Below, in pieces: positions 26,829 through 34,599 of a DNA stretch of 64,000 nucleotides. This DNA is from Streptomyces sp. NBC_01381 (GTDB lineage Bacteria; Actinomycetota; Actinomycetes; Streptomycetales; Streptomycetaceae), in NCBI RefSeq assembly GCF_026340305.1, contig NZ_JAPEPI010000001.1, positions 620,001 to 684,000 on the forward strand, in the 5' to 3' direction. Positions within the stretch are counted from its first letter, which is position 1; each line of letters starts with the position of its first letter. A program made the position numbers and the translations under genes. The notes under the pieces are model-generated. The model saw only the letters and a program-made list of their open reading frames with translations, had not been told where the DNA came from and searched no databases.

Positions 26829-28241
26829 TCAGGAGACCTTCGGCGCCGCCCGCATCCCGATGTAGCAGCACTCCGTGCCGTCGGACAGCGTCGAGAACAC
26901 CACCGGCATATAGCCCTCGCTGAAGGACGGACCCGCGCCCGTACCCGCGAAGACCGTCTCCGTCACGGCGTACAGCTCCACATCCAGCGCCGGCGAGAAG
27001 TCCTTCATGCCGTCCACGAACTCGTAGACCAGGTGGGGCGCGCCGTCTCGCTCGGAGACGGTGATGACGACACCCGCGCGCTTGTACGTGCCGACGTACC
27101 GGGAGAAGTCCACCTCCGGTGCCTGCGCGGGCGGTTCGAAGGCGTCCGGCATCCGCACGCCCGCAAGATCGCCGAGCAGCTCGCGGAAGAGGGCGGCGTA
27201 GAGCTCGCGGGCGCCGCCCCCGTTGGTGAGGAGCGAGACGACCACGCCCGCGTGCGGGACGACGCGCAGGTAGCCGTACTGGCCGATCGCCGCGCCGTCG
27301 TGGCCGTAGCCCGCGATGCCATCCCAGTCGTAGAGGGTCCAGCCGAGGCCCCAACCGTCCGCGCTGACCGTCCACTTGTCGGGTACGTCGACCACGCGGC
27401 GCTGCATCTCCTCGACGGCCCGGGCGCTCAGCAGCCGGGTCCCGTCGGGGGCCGTGCCACCGTCGAGGTGCATCTTGGCCAGCCGCGCCACGTCACCGGC
27501 GGAGACGAGGACCCTGCCGTACGGGCCCGCCGAGCGCGGCATCAGGTCCCAGGCGGGGGCCGGGTCCGGGTCCTGGCCCGGCTCCCCGAGGTGGCTCATC
27601 GCGACGCGGTACGAGAGCGCCTCCTCGGGCAGCGTCATGGAGCGTTCGAGGGCGAGGGGGGCGAAGAGGCGGTCCTTCAGGGCCTGGTCCCAGGTCAGGC
27701 CCGTCAGGACCTCGATGATGCGGCCGAGGACGTTGTAGGCGATGCCGCTGTAGGAGATCGCGGTGCCCGGGCGGCAGTCCATGGCCACGCCCTTGGCGGC
27801 CTCGACGTACCGGGCGAGACAGTCGTCGCCGCGCCCCGCGTCGTAGGTGAAATCACACGTCAACCCGCTGGTGTGGGAGAGGAGTTGGCGGGTGGTGATG
27901 GTGCGCGTCGCGTCCTCGTCGGCCGCCTCGAACTCCGGGAGGATCTCCTTCACCGGCGCGTCCAGGTCCAGTTCGCCCGCGTCGGCGAGGCGCATGATCA
28001 GCGTCGCCGTGTAGACCTTGGCGATCGAACCGGACTGGAACACCGAGTCCGTGGTCACCTCCACGCCGGTCCCGCGGTGCAGCACACCGCTCGCCAGCTC
28101 GTGGATCTCCCCGTCGACGAGCACCGCGAGTGCCGCTCCCGGCACGTGGTGGGCGGCACGCAGCTCGTCGAAGCGGGCCTGCCAGTACTCAAGGTCGAAC
28201 TTCTTCCCGGGGGCGGTCTGCTGCTCCGACACGTGCGACAT
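26829..28241 (-). CDS. Beta-lactamase-fold serine hydrolase
   Basis: A 470-residue penicillin-binding-protein-like / class C beta-lactamase-family enzyme. The nucleophile motif is SIAK in FQSGSIAKVYTATL (SxxK at about 74-77), the second motif is YSG in ISYSGIAYN, and the third is HDG in YGHDGAAIGQ. A C-terminal beta-barrel-like extension of ~110 residues (VDFSRYVGTYKRAGVVITV) resembles that of esterase or D-aminopeptidase relatives. No signal peptide, so cytoplasmic. Substrate unknown; esterase or peptidase activity is more likely than antibiotic resistance. The start at 28239-28241 has GAGGAG upstream. It diverges from a TetR gene across an operator-rich gap. Confidence 0.87.
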   Translation of the reverse strand: MSHVSEQQTAPGKKFDLEYWQARFDELRAAHHVPGAALAVLVDGEIHELASGVLHRGTGVEVTTDSVFQSGSIAKVYTATLIMRLADAGELDLDAPVKEILPEFEAADEDATRTITTRQLLSHTSGLTCDFTYDAGRGDDCLARYVEAAKGVAMDCRPGTAISYSGIAYNVLGRIIEVLTGLTWDQALKDRLFAPLALERSMTLPEEALSYRVAMSHLGEPGQDPDPAPAWDLMPRSAGPYGRVLVSAGDVARLAKMHLDGGTAPDGTRLLSARAVEEMQRRVVDVPDKWTVSADGWGLGWTLYDWDGIAGYGHDGAAIGQYGYLRVVPHAGVVVSLLTNGGGARELYAALFRELLGDLAGVRMPDAFEPPAQAPEVDFSRYVGTYKRAGVVITVSERDGAPHLVYEFVDGMKDFSPALDVELYAVTETVFAGTGAGPSFSEGYMPVVFSTLSDGTECCYIGMRAAPKVS

Positions 28242-28272
28242 GGGGGCTCCTCTTCGAGGCGATGGTCGACTG

Positions 28273-28334
28273 ATGCGTACAGTTGCGTACGGCGTGCTCT
28301 TGTTGCGAACACTGTACGCATGGACTGTACGCAT
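28273..28334. promoter_or_regulatory. Cluster of TetR-type half-sites
   Basis: ATGCGTACAGT at 28273-28283 is the inverse complement of ACTGTACGCAT, which occurs twice, at 28311-28321 and 28324-28334 (13-bp period). A partial TGCGTAC copy is at 28284-28290. The cluster lies between the divergent hydrolase and TetR genes. Confidence 0.7.
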
Positions 28335-28412
28335 GGAGGATCGTCGTACGCAAGATGCGCACAGCGTGCGCGACGGCTACCGTGGGACGCCGGAAACTCA
28401 CGAGGAGGCCCC

Positions 28413-29126
28413 ATGCCCGCCGCCGAGAAGCCGATCGCCTCGGTCTGGACCCGCCCGCGCCGCGGGCGTGAGCAGCTGAGCCGCGAGCAGATCGTGGCCG
28501 AGGCCGTCCGGCTCCTCGACGCGGACGGCCTGGAATCGCTCAGCATGCGCAAGCTCGGCACCCGCCTCGACGCGGGCGCCACCTCGCTCTACCGGCACGT
28601 GGCCAACAAGGACGAGCTGATCGAGCTGGTCGTGGACGAGGTCTACGGAGAGCTGGACTTCCCCGCCGCGGACACGGCGGACTGGCGGACGGCTGCCGCC
28701 CGCAGCGCCCAGAGCCTGCGCGCGATGATCCTGCGCCACCCCTGGGTCGCCTCCGTGCTCGGCCAGGTCGGCCTCATCCACCTCGGCCCGAACGTGACGC
28801 GGATGTCGGAGCGGATGACCTCCGTGTACGCGGCAGCCGGCTTCCCCCCGGACGAGACCGGGCAGGCCATGCGCACCGTCATCGCGTACGTCATCGGCAT
28901 GGCGACCAGCGAGGCCGCGTATCTGTCGCTGATCGCCCGAAGCGGCGTGAGCGAGCAGGAGTTCGCACAGAACCTGCCATCCGACAAGGGCGGGAGCGAA
29001 GACGGAGACAGGGACGGGGACCCGCAGGTCGGGAATCCGGAGCGGGCCCGCGACGAGGGCTTCGACTACGGGCTCCAGCGCGTGCTCGACGGGCTCGAGG
29101 TGCGCCTCGGTCGCGCCACGCCCTGA
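28413..29126 (+). CDS. TetR-family regulator (TetR_C type)
   Basis: A 237-residue regulator. A basic N-terminal arm (WTRPRRGREQLSREQIVAEA) leads into the helix-turn-helix (MRKLGTRLDAGATSLYRHVANKDEL), and the C-terminal domain is of the TetR/AcrR type with a disordered Asp/Gly-rich loop near 195-210 (GGSEDGDRDGDPQ). The start has GAGGAGG upstream. Divergent from the serine hydrolase gene, with repeated ACTGTACGCAT sites between; probably represses it. Confidence 0.9.
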   Translation: MPAAEKPIASVWTRPRRGREQLSREQIVAEAVRLLDADGLESLSMRKLGTRLDAGATSLYRHVANKDELIELVVDEVYGELDFPAADTADWRTAAARSAQSLRAMILRHPWVASVLGQVGLIHLGPNVTRMSERMTSVYAAAGFPPDETGQAMRTVIAYVIGMATSEAAYLSLIARSGVSEQEFAQNLPSDKGGSEDGDRDGDPQVGNPERARDEGFDYGLQRVLDGLEVRLGRATP

Positions 29127-29177
29127 ACGCGTACGGGGACTCAGGGTGATCTAAGTCATGCGGGGAGGCGGCGTGAC

Positions 29178-29206
29178 TTGACGCCGTCTTCACATTTTCC
29201 TACGTA
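29178..29206 (+). promoter_or_regulatory. Probable sigma-70-type promoter
   Basis: TTGACG (29178-29183), a 17-nt spacer and TACGTA (29201-29206), just upstream of the small gene starting at 29218. The start codon would then lie within a few nucleotides of the transcript 5' end. Confidence 0.5.
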
Positions 29207-29217
29207 GGCTTCACGGT

Positions 29218-29397
29218 ATGGCCACGACTCCCTCCCCCGACCGGCGACGCACCGCCGACGAGGTCAACGAGGAGATCCGTGCGCTCTGGCTGCACGCGGG
29301 CGGACGGCTCCGCCCCGACGAGCGCCTGGTGTACGAGCGGCTTGTCACCGAATGGGCCGAGGCCGAAGCCCACGCCTCACGGGCACCCGCCGCCTGA
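29218..29397 (+). CDS. Small conserved protein of 59 residues
   Basis: A short protein reading DEVNEEIRALWLHAGGRLRP then DERLVYERLVTEWAEAEAHA. It is hydrophilic and helical, with no Cys and no signal peptide. I recognise this type as a small hypothetical common in Streptomyces, without known function. Supported by codon bias, the promoter-like sequence upstream and a good ATG start; no strong ribosome site is visible, so a leaderless or short-leader transcript is possible. It precedes the DinB-like gene on the same strand with a 48-nt gap. Confidence 0.7.
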   Translation: MATTPSPDRRRTADEVNEEIRALWLHAGGRLRPDERLVYERLVTEWAEAEAHASRAPAA

Positions 29398-29445
29398 GAA
29401 GTATCCCGGCAGCCGTTGTCAGTGGCGGCTGTCACACTCGGCCGC

Positions 29446-30021
29446 ATGACCGAAGAAGCGGGCAGCGGCAGTCACAGCGACACACCAACATCCCTGCACT
29501 ACGCGCCCCGTTGGAGCGGTGACACCCGCCGGCCGCCGCCCGGCGTGGGCGGTGAGCGGGAGGCGCTGACGACCTCCCTGGACTGGCACCGCGCCACCTT
29601 CGAGCTCAAGTGCGCGGGCCTGACCCAGGAGCAGCTCTCCCAGCGGGCGGTGTCCCCCTCCGGGATGTCGCTGCACGGGCTCGTGCGGCATCTGGCCGGG
29701 GTCGAGCGGTGGTGGTTCCGCATCCAGCTCTCGGGCGAGGACGTCCCGTTGCTCTACTACTCGGACGACGCCCCGGACCAGGACTTCGGCGACCTCACCG
29801 GCGACGCCCGGGAGGCCTTCGCCGTCTGGCACACCGAGTGCGAGCGCTCGCGGCGGATCGTCGATGCGGCCGGATCGCTGGACGTGACGGGCATCCGCAG
29901 GTCCACCGGTGAGCCGGTCTCGCTGCGCAGGGTCCTGATCAACATGATCGAGGAGTACGCGCGACACAACGGGCACGCGGACCTGCTGAGGGAGCGGATC
30001 GACGGGGCCACGGGGATGTAA
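29446..30021 (+). CDS. DinB-superfamily (DUF664) protein
   Basis: A 191-residue four-helix DinB-like protein. The metal-binding histidines of the family are visible: LVRHLAGVERWW in helix 2 and EEYARHNGHADLLRE near the C-terminus. Actinobacterial members are generally mycothiol-dependent transferases, but the substrate here is unknown. The N-terminal ~45 residues are a Pro/Arg-rich extension (HYAPRWSGDTRRPPPG). The ATG at 29446 is chosen; the frame is open to 29416. Confidence 0.85.
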   Translation: MTEEAGSGSHSDTPTSLHYAPRWSGDTRRPPPGVGGEREALTTSLDWHRATFELKCAGLTQEQLSQRAVSPSGMSLHGLVRHLAGVERWWFRIQLSGEDVPLLYYSDDAPDQDFGDLTGDAREAFAVWHTECERSRRIVDAAGSLDVTGIRRSTGEPVSLRRVLINMIEEYARHNGHADLLRERIDGATGM

Positions 30022-30051
30022 GACCGCGGCATGCACCGCCGCCTGCCCTGC

Positions 30052-30849
30052 CTACGCGCCCAGCGCCCCCGCGTCCCCCATCACGACCACCGGCTTCCGC
30101 GCCGGGTCCAGGCTCCGCAGCAGCTCCTTCATCCGCGCCTTCGGCAGCGACACGCAGCCCTGCGTCGGGCCCCCGTGGTCCACGTGCAGCCAGATGCCGC
30201 CGCCACGCCCCGCACCCAACGGGCGCGTCCAGTCCAGCGGGGTCCTGCCCGGCTCGCGGTTGTAGTTGATGGCGATGACGTAGTCGAAGGAGCCGGCCAG
30301 CGGCTCGCCCTTGAAGCCCGTGCCGCGCGCGGTGAAGGCCGGGCCCTGGTCGTAGGGGAAGCGGGTTCCGGGGTCCGGGAGGAGGCCGCCCGCGTCGGTC
30401 AGGCCGTAGACGCCGACGGGGGATTTGCGGTCGCCCTGCACGTGGCGTGATGTCCAGCCCCGTAACCCGTTGTGCGCGGGCCAGGGGTCCGACGCCGGGC
30501 GCCAACCGGAAGCATCGGAGGGGGACTTGCGCGTGTAGAGCATCGCCGTCGCTCGGTTCGCGTCGGGGGCCTCGCCCGTGACGACCAGGGCCTGGGTCGA
30601 GGAAGCGGGTATGCGGGACCGGGTCTTCGGCCCCAACGCCGGGATCTCGCGGGGCCGTTCGGGGGTGGTCGTGTGGCTCGTCCCGGGCGCCTCGCTGACC
30701 GTCACCGCCTCACCGCTCTGGCGCCCGCCGGCCTGCGCGCCGGTTCCGCACGCGGTGAGCAGCGAGGTGAGCAGCAGGGTGAGTGCCGCGCCTGCGGCGG
30801 CGTACGCGGTGGGGTACGCGGCAGCGTGAGGGCGTCTGGAAGAAGGCAT
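30052..30849 (-). CDS. Lipoprotein L,D-transpeptidase (YkuD-type)
   Basis: A 265-residue exported L,D-transpeptidase that crosslinks or modifies peptidoglycan. The signal peptide ends at the lipobox LLTAC, so it is lipid-anchored. The catalytic domain ends HVDHGGPTQGCVSLPKARM, with catalytic Cys in GCVS and the conserved His-Gly upstream, the signature of the family. The start has GGAG 7 nt upstream. It lies 78 nt downstream of the anti-sigma-like gene on the same strand, so it may belong to the sigma-factor operon and be a cell-envelope target of it. Confidence 0.88.
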   Translation of the reverse strand: MPSSRRPHAAAYPTAYAAAGAALTLLLTSLLTACGTGAQAGGRQSGEAVTVSEAPGTSHTTTPERPREIPALGPKTRSRIPASSTQALVVTGEAPDANRATAMLYTRKSPSDASGWRPASDPWPAHNGLRGWTSRHVQGDRKSPVGVYGLTDAGGLLPDPGTRFPYDQGPAFTARGTGFKGEPLAGSFDYVIAINYNREPGRTPLDWTRPLGAGRGGGIWLHVDHGGPTQGCVSLPKARMKELLRSLDPARKPVVVMGDAGALGA

Positions 30850-30927
30850 GCGGGTCTCCTGGGATGTCGCGCGAAAACAAGGGTGCGGGGGGCGCTACGG
30901 GCCTGGGTGCGGAGTGTCCGGTGAGCG

Positions 30928-31731
30928 TCAGGTCTTCGCCGGGGCCGTTGCCGGCGGTGAGCCCTCCGAGCCGAAATGCGCCGACCCGATGATCCGGTTC
31001 GCCTCGGCCAGGCGGGGCTTCGAGTCGCCCGGGGCCAGGCACAGGTTCGCCACGATCACTCGCCCCGGCTCCGGGGATTCGAGCACGGCCGTGAAGCTGA
31101 GCCCTCCCCCCGCCAGCGCACAGGACTTCCGCAAGGTCCCACTCGTGAACCGGGGCGGATTCGTCGCTCTCTTGTCGAGGCCGCCCTCCTTGTCGGAACG
31201 CAGTACGAGCAGCGCGCCGTCCTCCGGGTCGATACGGTCCAGCGGGTTGCACCAGCCGCCCGGCTCGTCGGGCTTGCACGGCTGCTTGTACGGGGTGAGC
31301 CGCTGCGTGCCGGCGAAGCCGAACGGCGGGCTCTTCGTCCTGTCGTCCGCGGGGACCGCAAGCGCCTGCCAGTCCGCCGGGAGACGCAGGGTCAGGCCAC
31401 CGCCCAACTCCCGGTAGGTGACGTCCCGTTCACCCGCGCTCGGGCTGCTCGGCGGTGTCGCCGCCGGCGGTACCACCTCCGGGTCGGACGACGGCCGCAG
31501 CGCCTGCGGCATCAGCACCCCGGCGAGGGCGAGCCCCGCCACCGAGGCCGCCGCCCCCGCCGCGATCCTGCGCCTGCGGCTGCGCGCGGCACGCTCGCGC
31601 ACGCGGGCAAGGCGTGAGGCGGGGGCCTGCGGGCGCGGGACCGCCCGCTCAAGGAACACCGTCAGCTCGCGTTCCTCGTCGTACGCGTCATGGGTGTCCT
31701 CGTCGTACGTGTCAGGGGCGTCCTCACTCAC
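30928..31731 (-). CDS. Anti-sigma-like single-pass membrane protein
   Basis: A 267-residue protein encoded immediately after the SigE-family sigma gene, overlapping it by 8 nt. An acidic N-terminus (EDAPDTYDEDTHDAYDEE) and basic region (RVRERAARSRRRR) precede one membrane helix (~57-77); the exported domain contains GGLTLRLPADWQALAV and several Cys. No zinc-binding anti-sigma (ZAS) motif is visible, so it is assigned as anti-sigma only by position and topology. The GTG start at 31729-31731 is chosen because it fits the overlap. Confidence 0.65.
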   Translation of the reverse strand: MSEDAPDTYDEDTHDAYDEERELTVFLERAVPRPQAPASRLARVRERAARSRRRRIAAGAAASVAGLALAGVLMPQALRPSSDPEVVPPAATPPSSPSAGERDVTYRELGGGLTLRLPADWQALAVPADDRTKSPPFGFAGTQRLTPYKQPCKPDEPGGWCNPLDRIDPEDGALLVLRSDKEGGLDKRATNPPRFTSGTLRKSCALAGGGLSFTAVLESPEPGRVIVANLCLAPGDSKPRLAEANRIIGSAHFGSEGSPPATAPAKT

Positions 31732-32227
31732 AGCGGTCCGCCTCCCTCGCCGGCAGCGCGGCACGCAGCGTGCGCAGCGCCTTCGCCGACTGGCTCTTCA
31801 CCGTGCCCGGAGTACAGCCGAGGATTCCGGCCGTCTCGTCCACGCCGAGGTCCTCGAAGTAGCGAAGGACCACCACCGCCCGCTGTCTCGGCGGCAGCCG
31901 CCGCACGGCAGCGGCGAGCGACTGCTCCAGGTCCACACCCTCGTACACGTCCACCTCGCCTGCCCGCTCGGGCAGTTCGCCGTGCGGGACCTCCGCCCGC
32001 CAGTGCCGGCGCCACCACGAGGTGTGGGTGTTGACGAGGACCTTGCGTACGTACGCCTCCGGATGCTCCTGGCCGATCCGCCGCCACTTCGGCCAGACCT
32101 TCGCGAGCGCCGTCTGCAGCAGGTCCTCCGCGAGATGCGCGTCGCCCGTGAGCAGCCACGCCATCCGCAGCAGCCGCGGCCCACTGGCGGCGACGAACTC
32201 CTCGAACTCGAAGCCGCCACCTCGCAT
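31724..32227 (-). CDS. SigE-family ECF RNA polymerase sigma factor
   Basis: A 167-residue group IV sigma factor of the actinobacterial SigE type (not the cell-envelope SigE of S. coelicolor). Region 2 is EFEEFVAASGPRLLRMAWLL ... AEDLLQTALAKVWPKW, and region 4 is LPPRQRAVVVLRYFEDLGVDE then CTPGTVKSQSAKALRTLR. The downstream membrane protein probably holds it inactive. It directs a small regulon; an L,D-transpeptidase gene follows, suggesting a cell-envelope link. Separated from the upstream dioxygenase gene by a 13-bp-stem terminator. Confidence 0.92.
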   Translation of the reverse strand: MRGGGFEFEEFVAASGPRLLRMAWLLTGDAHLAEDLLQTALAKVWPKWRRIGQEHPEAYVRKVLVNTHTSWWRRHWRAEVPHGELPERAGEVDVYEGVDLEQSLAAAVRRLPPRQRAVVVLRYFEDLGVDETAGILGCTPGTVKSQSAKALRTLRAALPAREADRCE

Positions 32228-32335
32228 CGCATCCCCGCCGTTCTCCTCGGTCTCCCATATCCGTGGAACGCGATGGGCCGCCGATCAGGTTGCCCGCCCC
32301 CGAAAGGAGAGTCGCCCGCCCCCGGAAAGAGAAGA

Positions 32336-32365
32336 GGGGCCCGGAACCTTTTGGTTCCGGGCCCC
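32336..32365 (-). terminator. Terminator after the dioxygenase gene
   Basis: 13-bp perfect stem (GGGGCCCGGAACC / GGTTCCGGGCCCC), loop TTTT, 27 nt past the dioxygenase stop. Confidence 0.8.
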
Positions 32366-32391
32366 GCACCTCACCGCGCCTGCGCCCAGGC

Positions 32392-33369
32392 CTACGACGT
32401 ACCGTCGTGCGTCTCGTCCGGGTCGACCCCCATCGTGAGCGAGCCGACCACGCCCCTCTCGATGCGCCCCTTGCGGTACTTGAGCTTCAGGAGGCCGTCC
32501 TGCGTGCCGCCTCCGCCGTAGATCGTGTCCTCGTCGAGCGTCGTGCGTTCCGTCGTGCTCGTGGAGTACGGGGCCCCCTCGGCGGAGGCGAGGACCGCCG
32601 TCTCCGCGAAGAAGAACTGGCCCGTGTGGCAGGTGTGGCCGCCCTCGTAGCCGTCGTCCGTCATCTTGCCGCCGACGTGCACCTTGGTGTGGATGTGCAC
32701 GGCACGGCCCCGGTACCAGCCGGGGAAGACCGTCTTGAACTCCACATGGCCGCTGTTGTCGGTGAGCTGCGTGCCCCGCAGGTAGCGCTCGTCGTCCGTC
32801 GGCGCCTCGTGGCCGCCGCCTCCGCCGCCTCCACCGGGGCCGCCGGACGGGGGCGTGCCCGTGGGAGTGCCGGAGGGAGTCCCGGTCGGCTCACCGCTGG
32901 GCGGGGTCCCGCCGCCCCCGCCGCTCAGCGACTCGTACCCCGAATAGATCCCCAGCGCGTCGCAGTGCCAGATGTCCACCGCCGCGCGCTTCAGCGGCTT
33001 GCAGGTGTCGGAGTCGATCACCTTGAGGCGCAGGGTGAAGGGGATGCCTTCGCGGTCCTCGGTGATGTCCTTCCGGATCTTGTCGGCGTCGATGTAGTAC
33101 GGGCCCTCAGTCGTCTCGCCGGTCAGGCGGTAGCAGGCCTCGGCCGCCGAAGCCGTCGCCGAACCCGTCGCCGAACCGGTCGCCGAGGAACCCGCCTCCG
33201 CCGTGCCCTCCGCGTTCGCGCTCACCGCCACCGCGCCGCCGATCCCGACCGCCGCCACCGCGGCCCCGCTCGCGACCAGGACCTTGCGGCGCGTCAAGTC
33301 CCGTTTGTGGGCCGGACCTTGGGGTGTGATCGTCCGTTGCGGCTCGTCTCGTTCGCTGTTCTCCGTCAT
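32392..33369 (-). CDS. Secreted intradiol-dioxygenase-like protein
   Basis: A 325-residue exported member of the intradiol ring-cleavage dioxygenase family (non-heme Fe(III)). A twin-arginine signal (TRRKVLVASGAAVAAVG) precedes an Ala/Ser/Thr-rich region. The catalytic fold shows EGPYYIDADKIRKD (first Tyr ligand area), DIWHCDALGIYSGY, and FPGWYRGRAVHIHTKVH containing the His ligands. A Gly/Pro/Thr-rich insertion of about 45 residues (starting SGGGGGTPPSGEP, ending GGGGGGGGHE) interrupts the domain between the WHCDA and FPGWY motifs. Substrate unknown; extracellular aromatic degradation is possible. The start at 33367-33369 precedes the signal peptide. Confidence 0.87.
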   Translation of the reverse strand: MTENSERDEPQRTITPQGPAHKRDLTRRKVLVASGAAVAAVGIGGAVAVSANAEGTAEAGSSATGSATGSATASAAEACYRLTGETTEGPYYIDADKIRKDITEDREGIPFTLRLKVIDSDTCKPLKRAAVDIWHCDALGIYSGYESLSGGGGGTPPSGEPTGTPSGTPTGTPPSGGPGGGGGGGGHEAPTDDERYLRGTQLTDNSGHVEFKTVFPGWYRGRAVHIHTKVHVGGKMTDDGYEGGHTCHTGQFFFAETAVLASAEGAPYSTSTTERTTLDEDTIYGGGGTQDGLLKLKYRKGRIERGVVGSLTMGVDPDETHDGTS

Positions 33370-33421
33370 GGGCCTGGACGCTAGGGACCTCACCTGTCAC
33401 AGACGTGTGCGCCGGCTGTGT

Positions 33422-33453
33422 GTACACACAGCAATGCGTACACACAGCAATGC
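33422..33453 (+). repeat. Two tandem copies of a 16-bp repeat
   Basis: GTACACACAGCAATGC occurs at 33422-33437 and again at 33438-33453, followed by GTACGCG. The site is the 106-bp gap between the dioxygenase and the ArsR-like regulator genes. Possible operator for that regulator. Confidence 0.6.
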
Positions 33454-33475
33454 GTACGCGGTCGCAGGGCACGCA

Positions 33476-34471
33476 TCACGACGTACGCGCCAACTCCCGC
33501 CCACCCCCAGCCAGCTCCCTCCCCAGCCGCGTAGCCGCATGCAGCACCACGCCACCCTCCCGCGTACTGCTGACGAGCCCCGCATCCCGCAGCGCCGCCG
33601 CATGCCGGCTCGCGCTCGCCACCGATACACCTATCCGCAGGGCCAGTTCACTCGTCGAGTAGGGGTGGACCAGAGCCCGGATCGCCAGCGCGCGCGTGCG
33701 CCCGAGCACCGGCGTGAGGCCGTCCGTACCGTCCGTACCGGCAGCGGCACGCGGCCCCGCGCCGGTGACCGGATAGACAAGCACCGGCGGCAGTTCGGGG
33801 TCGATCAGCGTCACCGGCGTCGCGCAGAAGAAGGACGGGACGAGGGTGATGCCCCGGCCCGCGAGGTGCAGGTCACGGTCGACCGGATAGTCGGTGGTCA
33901 GCACCGGCCACGCCCACCGGACCGACGGCGAGAGGACCCCGAGCAGCTTGCCGATCCCACCGTCCAGGACCCGCCGCCCGCACACCGCCCGCTCAGCGAG
34001 GACCGTCTCGTCGAGCTCGGGCAGGCAGGGGCGAAGGAGTTCGCGGTGGTACACGGCGAGCGCGTCGAGCAGCTCCCGGCTCCGCTCGCGGTCGCCGTCT
34101 GCCAACTGACGTATCCATAAGGGGCGTTCGCGTACGCGGAAGACCGAGGCGAGGTCGTCGGCGAACATCCGGCCGCCGCCCCCCGCGATCACGTCGAGCG
34201 CGTCGGCGAAGTCCAACTGCCCCGGCGGCGTGAGGAAGTCGGGGAAGTCTCCGCGCGCCGGCACGAGCGTCGTCAGGGTGTGCAGCACGCTCCGCAGATC
34301 CCGCCTGCCCAGACGGTCGCGTACGTGGCCGAGCCAGGGCCTGCAGCGTGCGGTGCGCCGTGGCGCCTGGAGCCGGTGGAGGCTGATCGTCAGCTCCCAC
34401 ATGATGTCCGGGCGCGCCGCGACCGTCGTACGCGCCAGGTCCTCTGCCGTGAAGTGGATACGCAGCGCCAT
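33476..34471 (-). CDS. ArsR-type HTH regulator (DUF5937-like N-terminus)
   Basis: A 331-residue regulator with an unusually C-terminal winged helix (about 250-325): ALAIRALVHPYSTSELALRI then GVSVASASRHAAALRDAGLV. The N-terminal 240 residues are of the DUF5937 type common before such domains, with WELTISLHRLQ near residue 25. It lies 106 nt upstream of the dioxygenase gene on the same strand. The 16-bp tandem repeats between the two could be its binding site. Ligand unknown. Confidence 0.82.
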   Translation of the reverse strand: MALRIHFTAEDLARTTVAARPDIMWELTISLHRLQAPRRTARCRPWLGHVRDRLGRRDLRSVLHTLTTLVPARGDFPDFLTPPGQLDFADALDVIAGGGGRMFADDLASVFRVRERPLWIRQLADGDRERSRELLDALAVYHRELLRPCLPELDETVLAERAVCGRRVLDGGIGKLLGVLSPSVRWAWPVLTTDYPVDRDLHLAGRGITLVPSFFCATPVTLIDPELPPVLVYPVTGAGPRAAAGTDGTDGLTPVLGRTRALAIRALVHPYSTSELALRIGVSVASASRHAAALRDAGLVSSTREGGVVLHAATRLGRELAGGGRELARTS

Positions 34472-34549
34472 GCCGTCCCCCGACCATGGTTATGCGAGTG
34501 TGCGGGCTGTCACGGTAAGTGGCGCCGATAAACGACTGATGGACGCGAA

Positions 34550-34580
34550 GGGCCCCGGGACCGTGCCGGTCCCGGGGCCC
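34550..34580 (-). terminator. Terminator after aspS
   Basis: 13-bp perfect stem (GGGCCCCGGGACC / GGTCCCGGGGCCC) with loop GTGCC, 20 nt past the aspS stop. Confidence 0.82.
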
Positions 34581-34599
34581 AACTGGCCGAAGCCCAGGC

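Noticed and set aside
27033..28412. Long plus-strand frame upstream of and in frame with the TetR gene
   Set aside because: It is antisense to the serine hydrolase gene and reflects its GC bias; the TetR start at 28413 has its own ribosome site and normal length.
28241..28413. Possible small gene in the hydrolase/TetR gap
   Set aside because: Short frames there coincide with the repeated operator half-sites and lack a start with a ribosome site.
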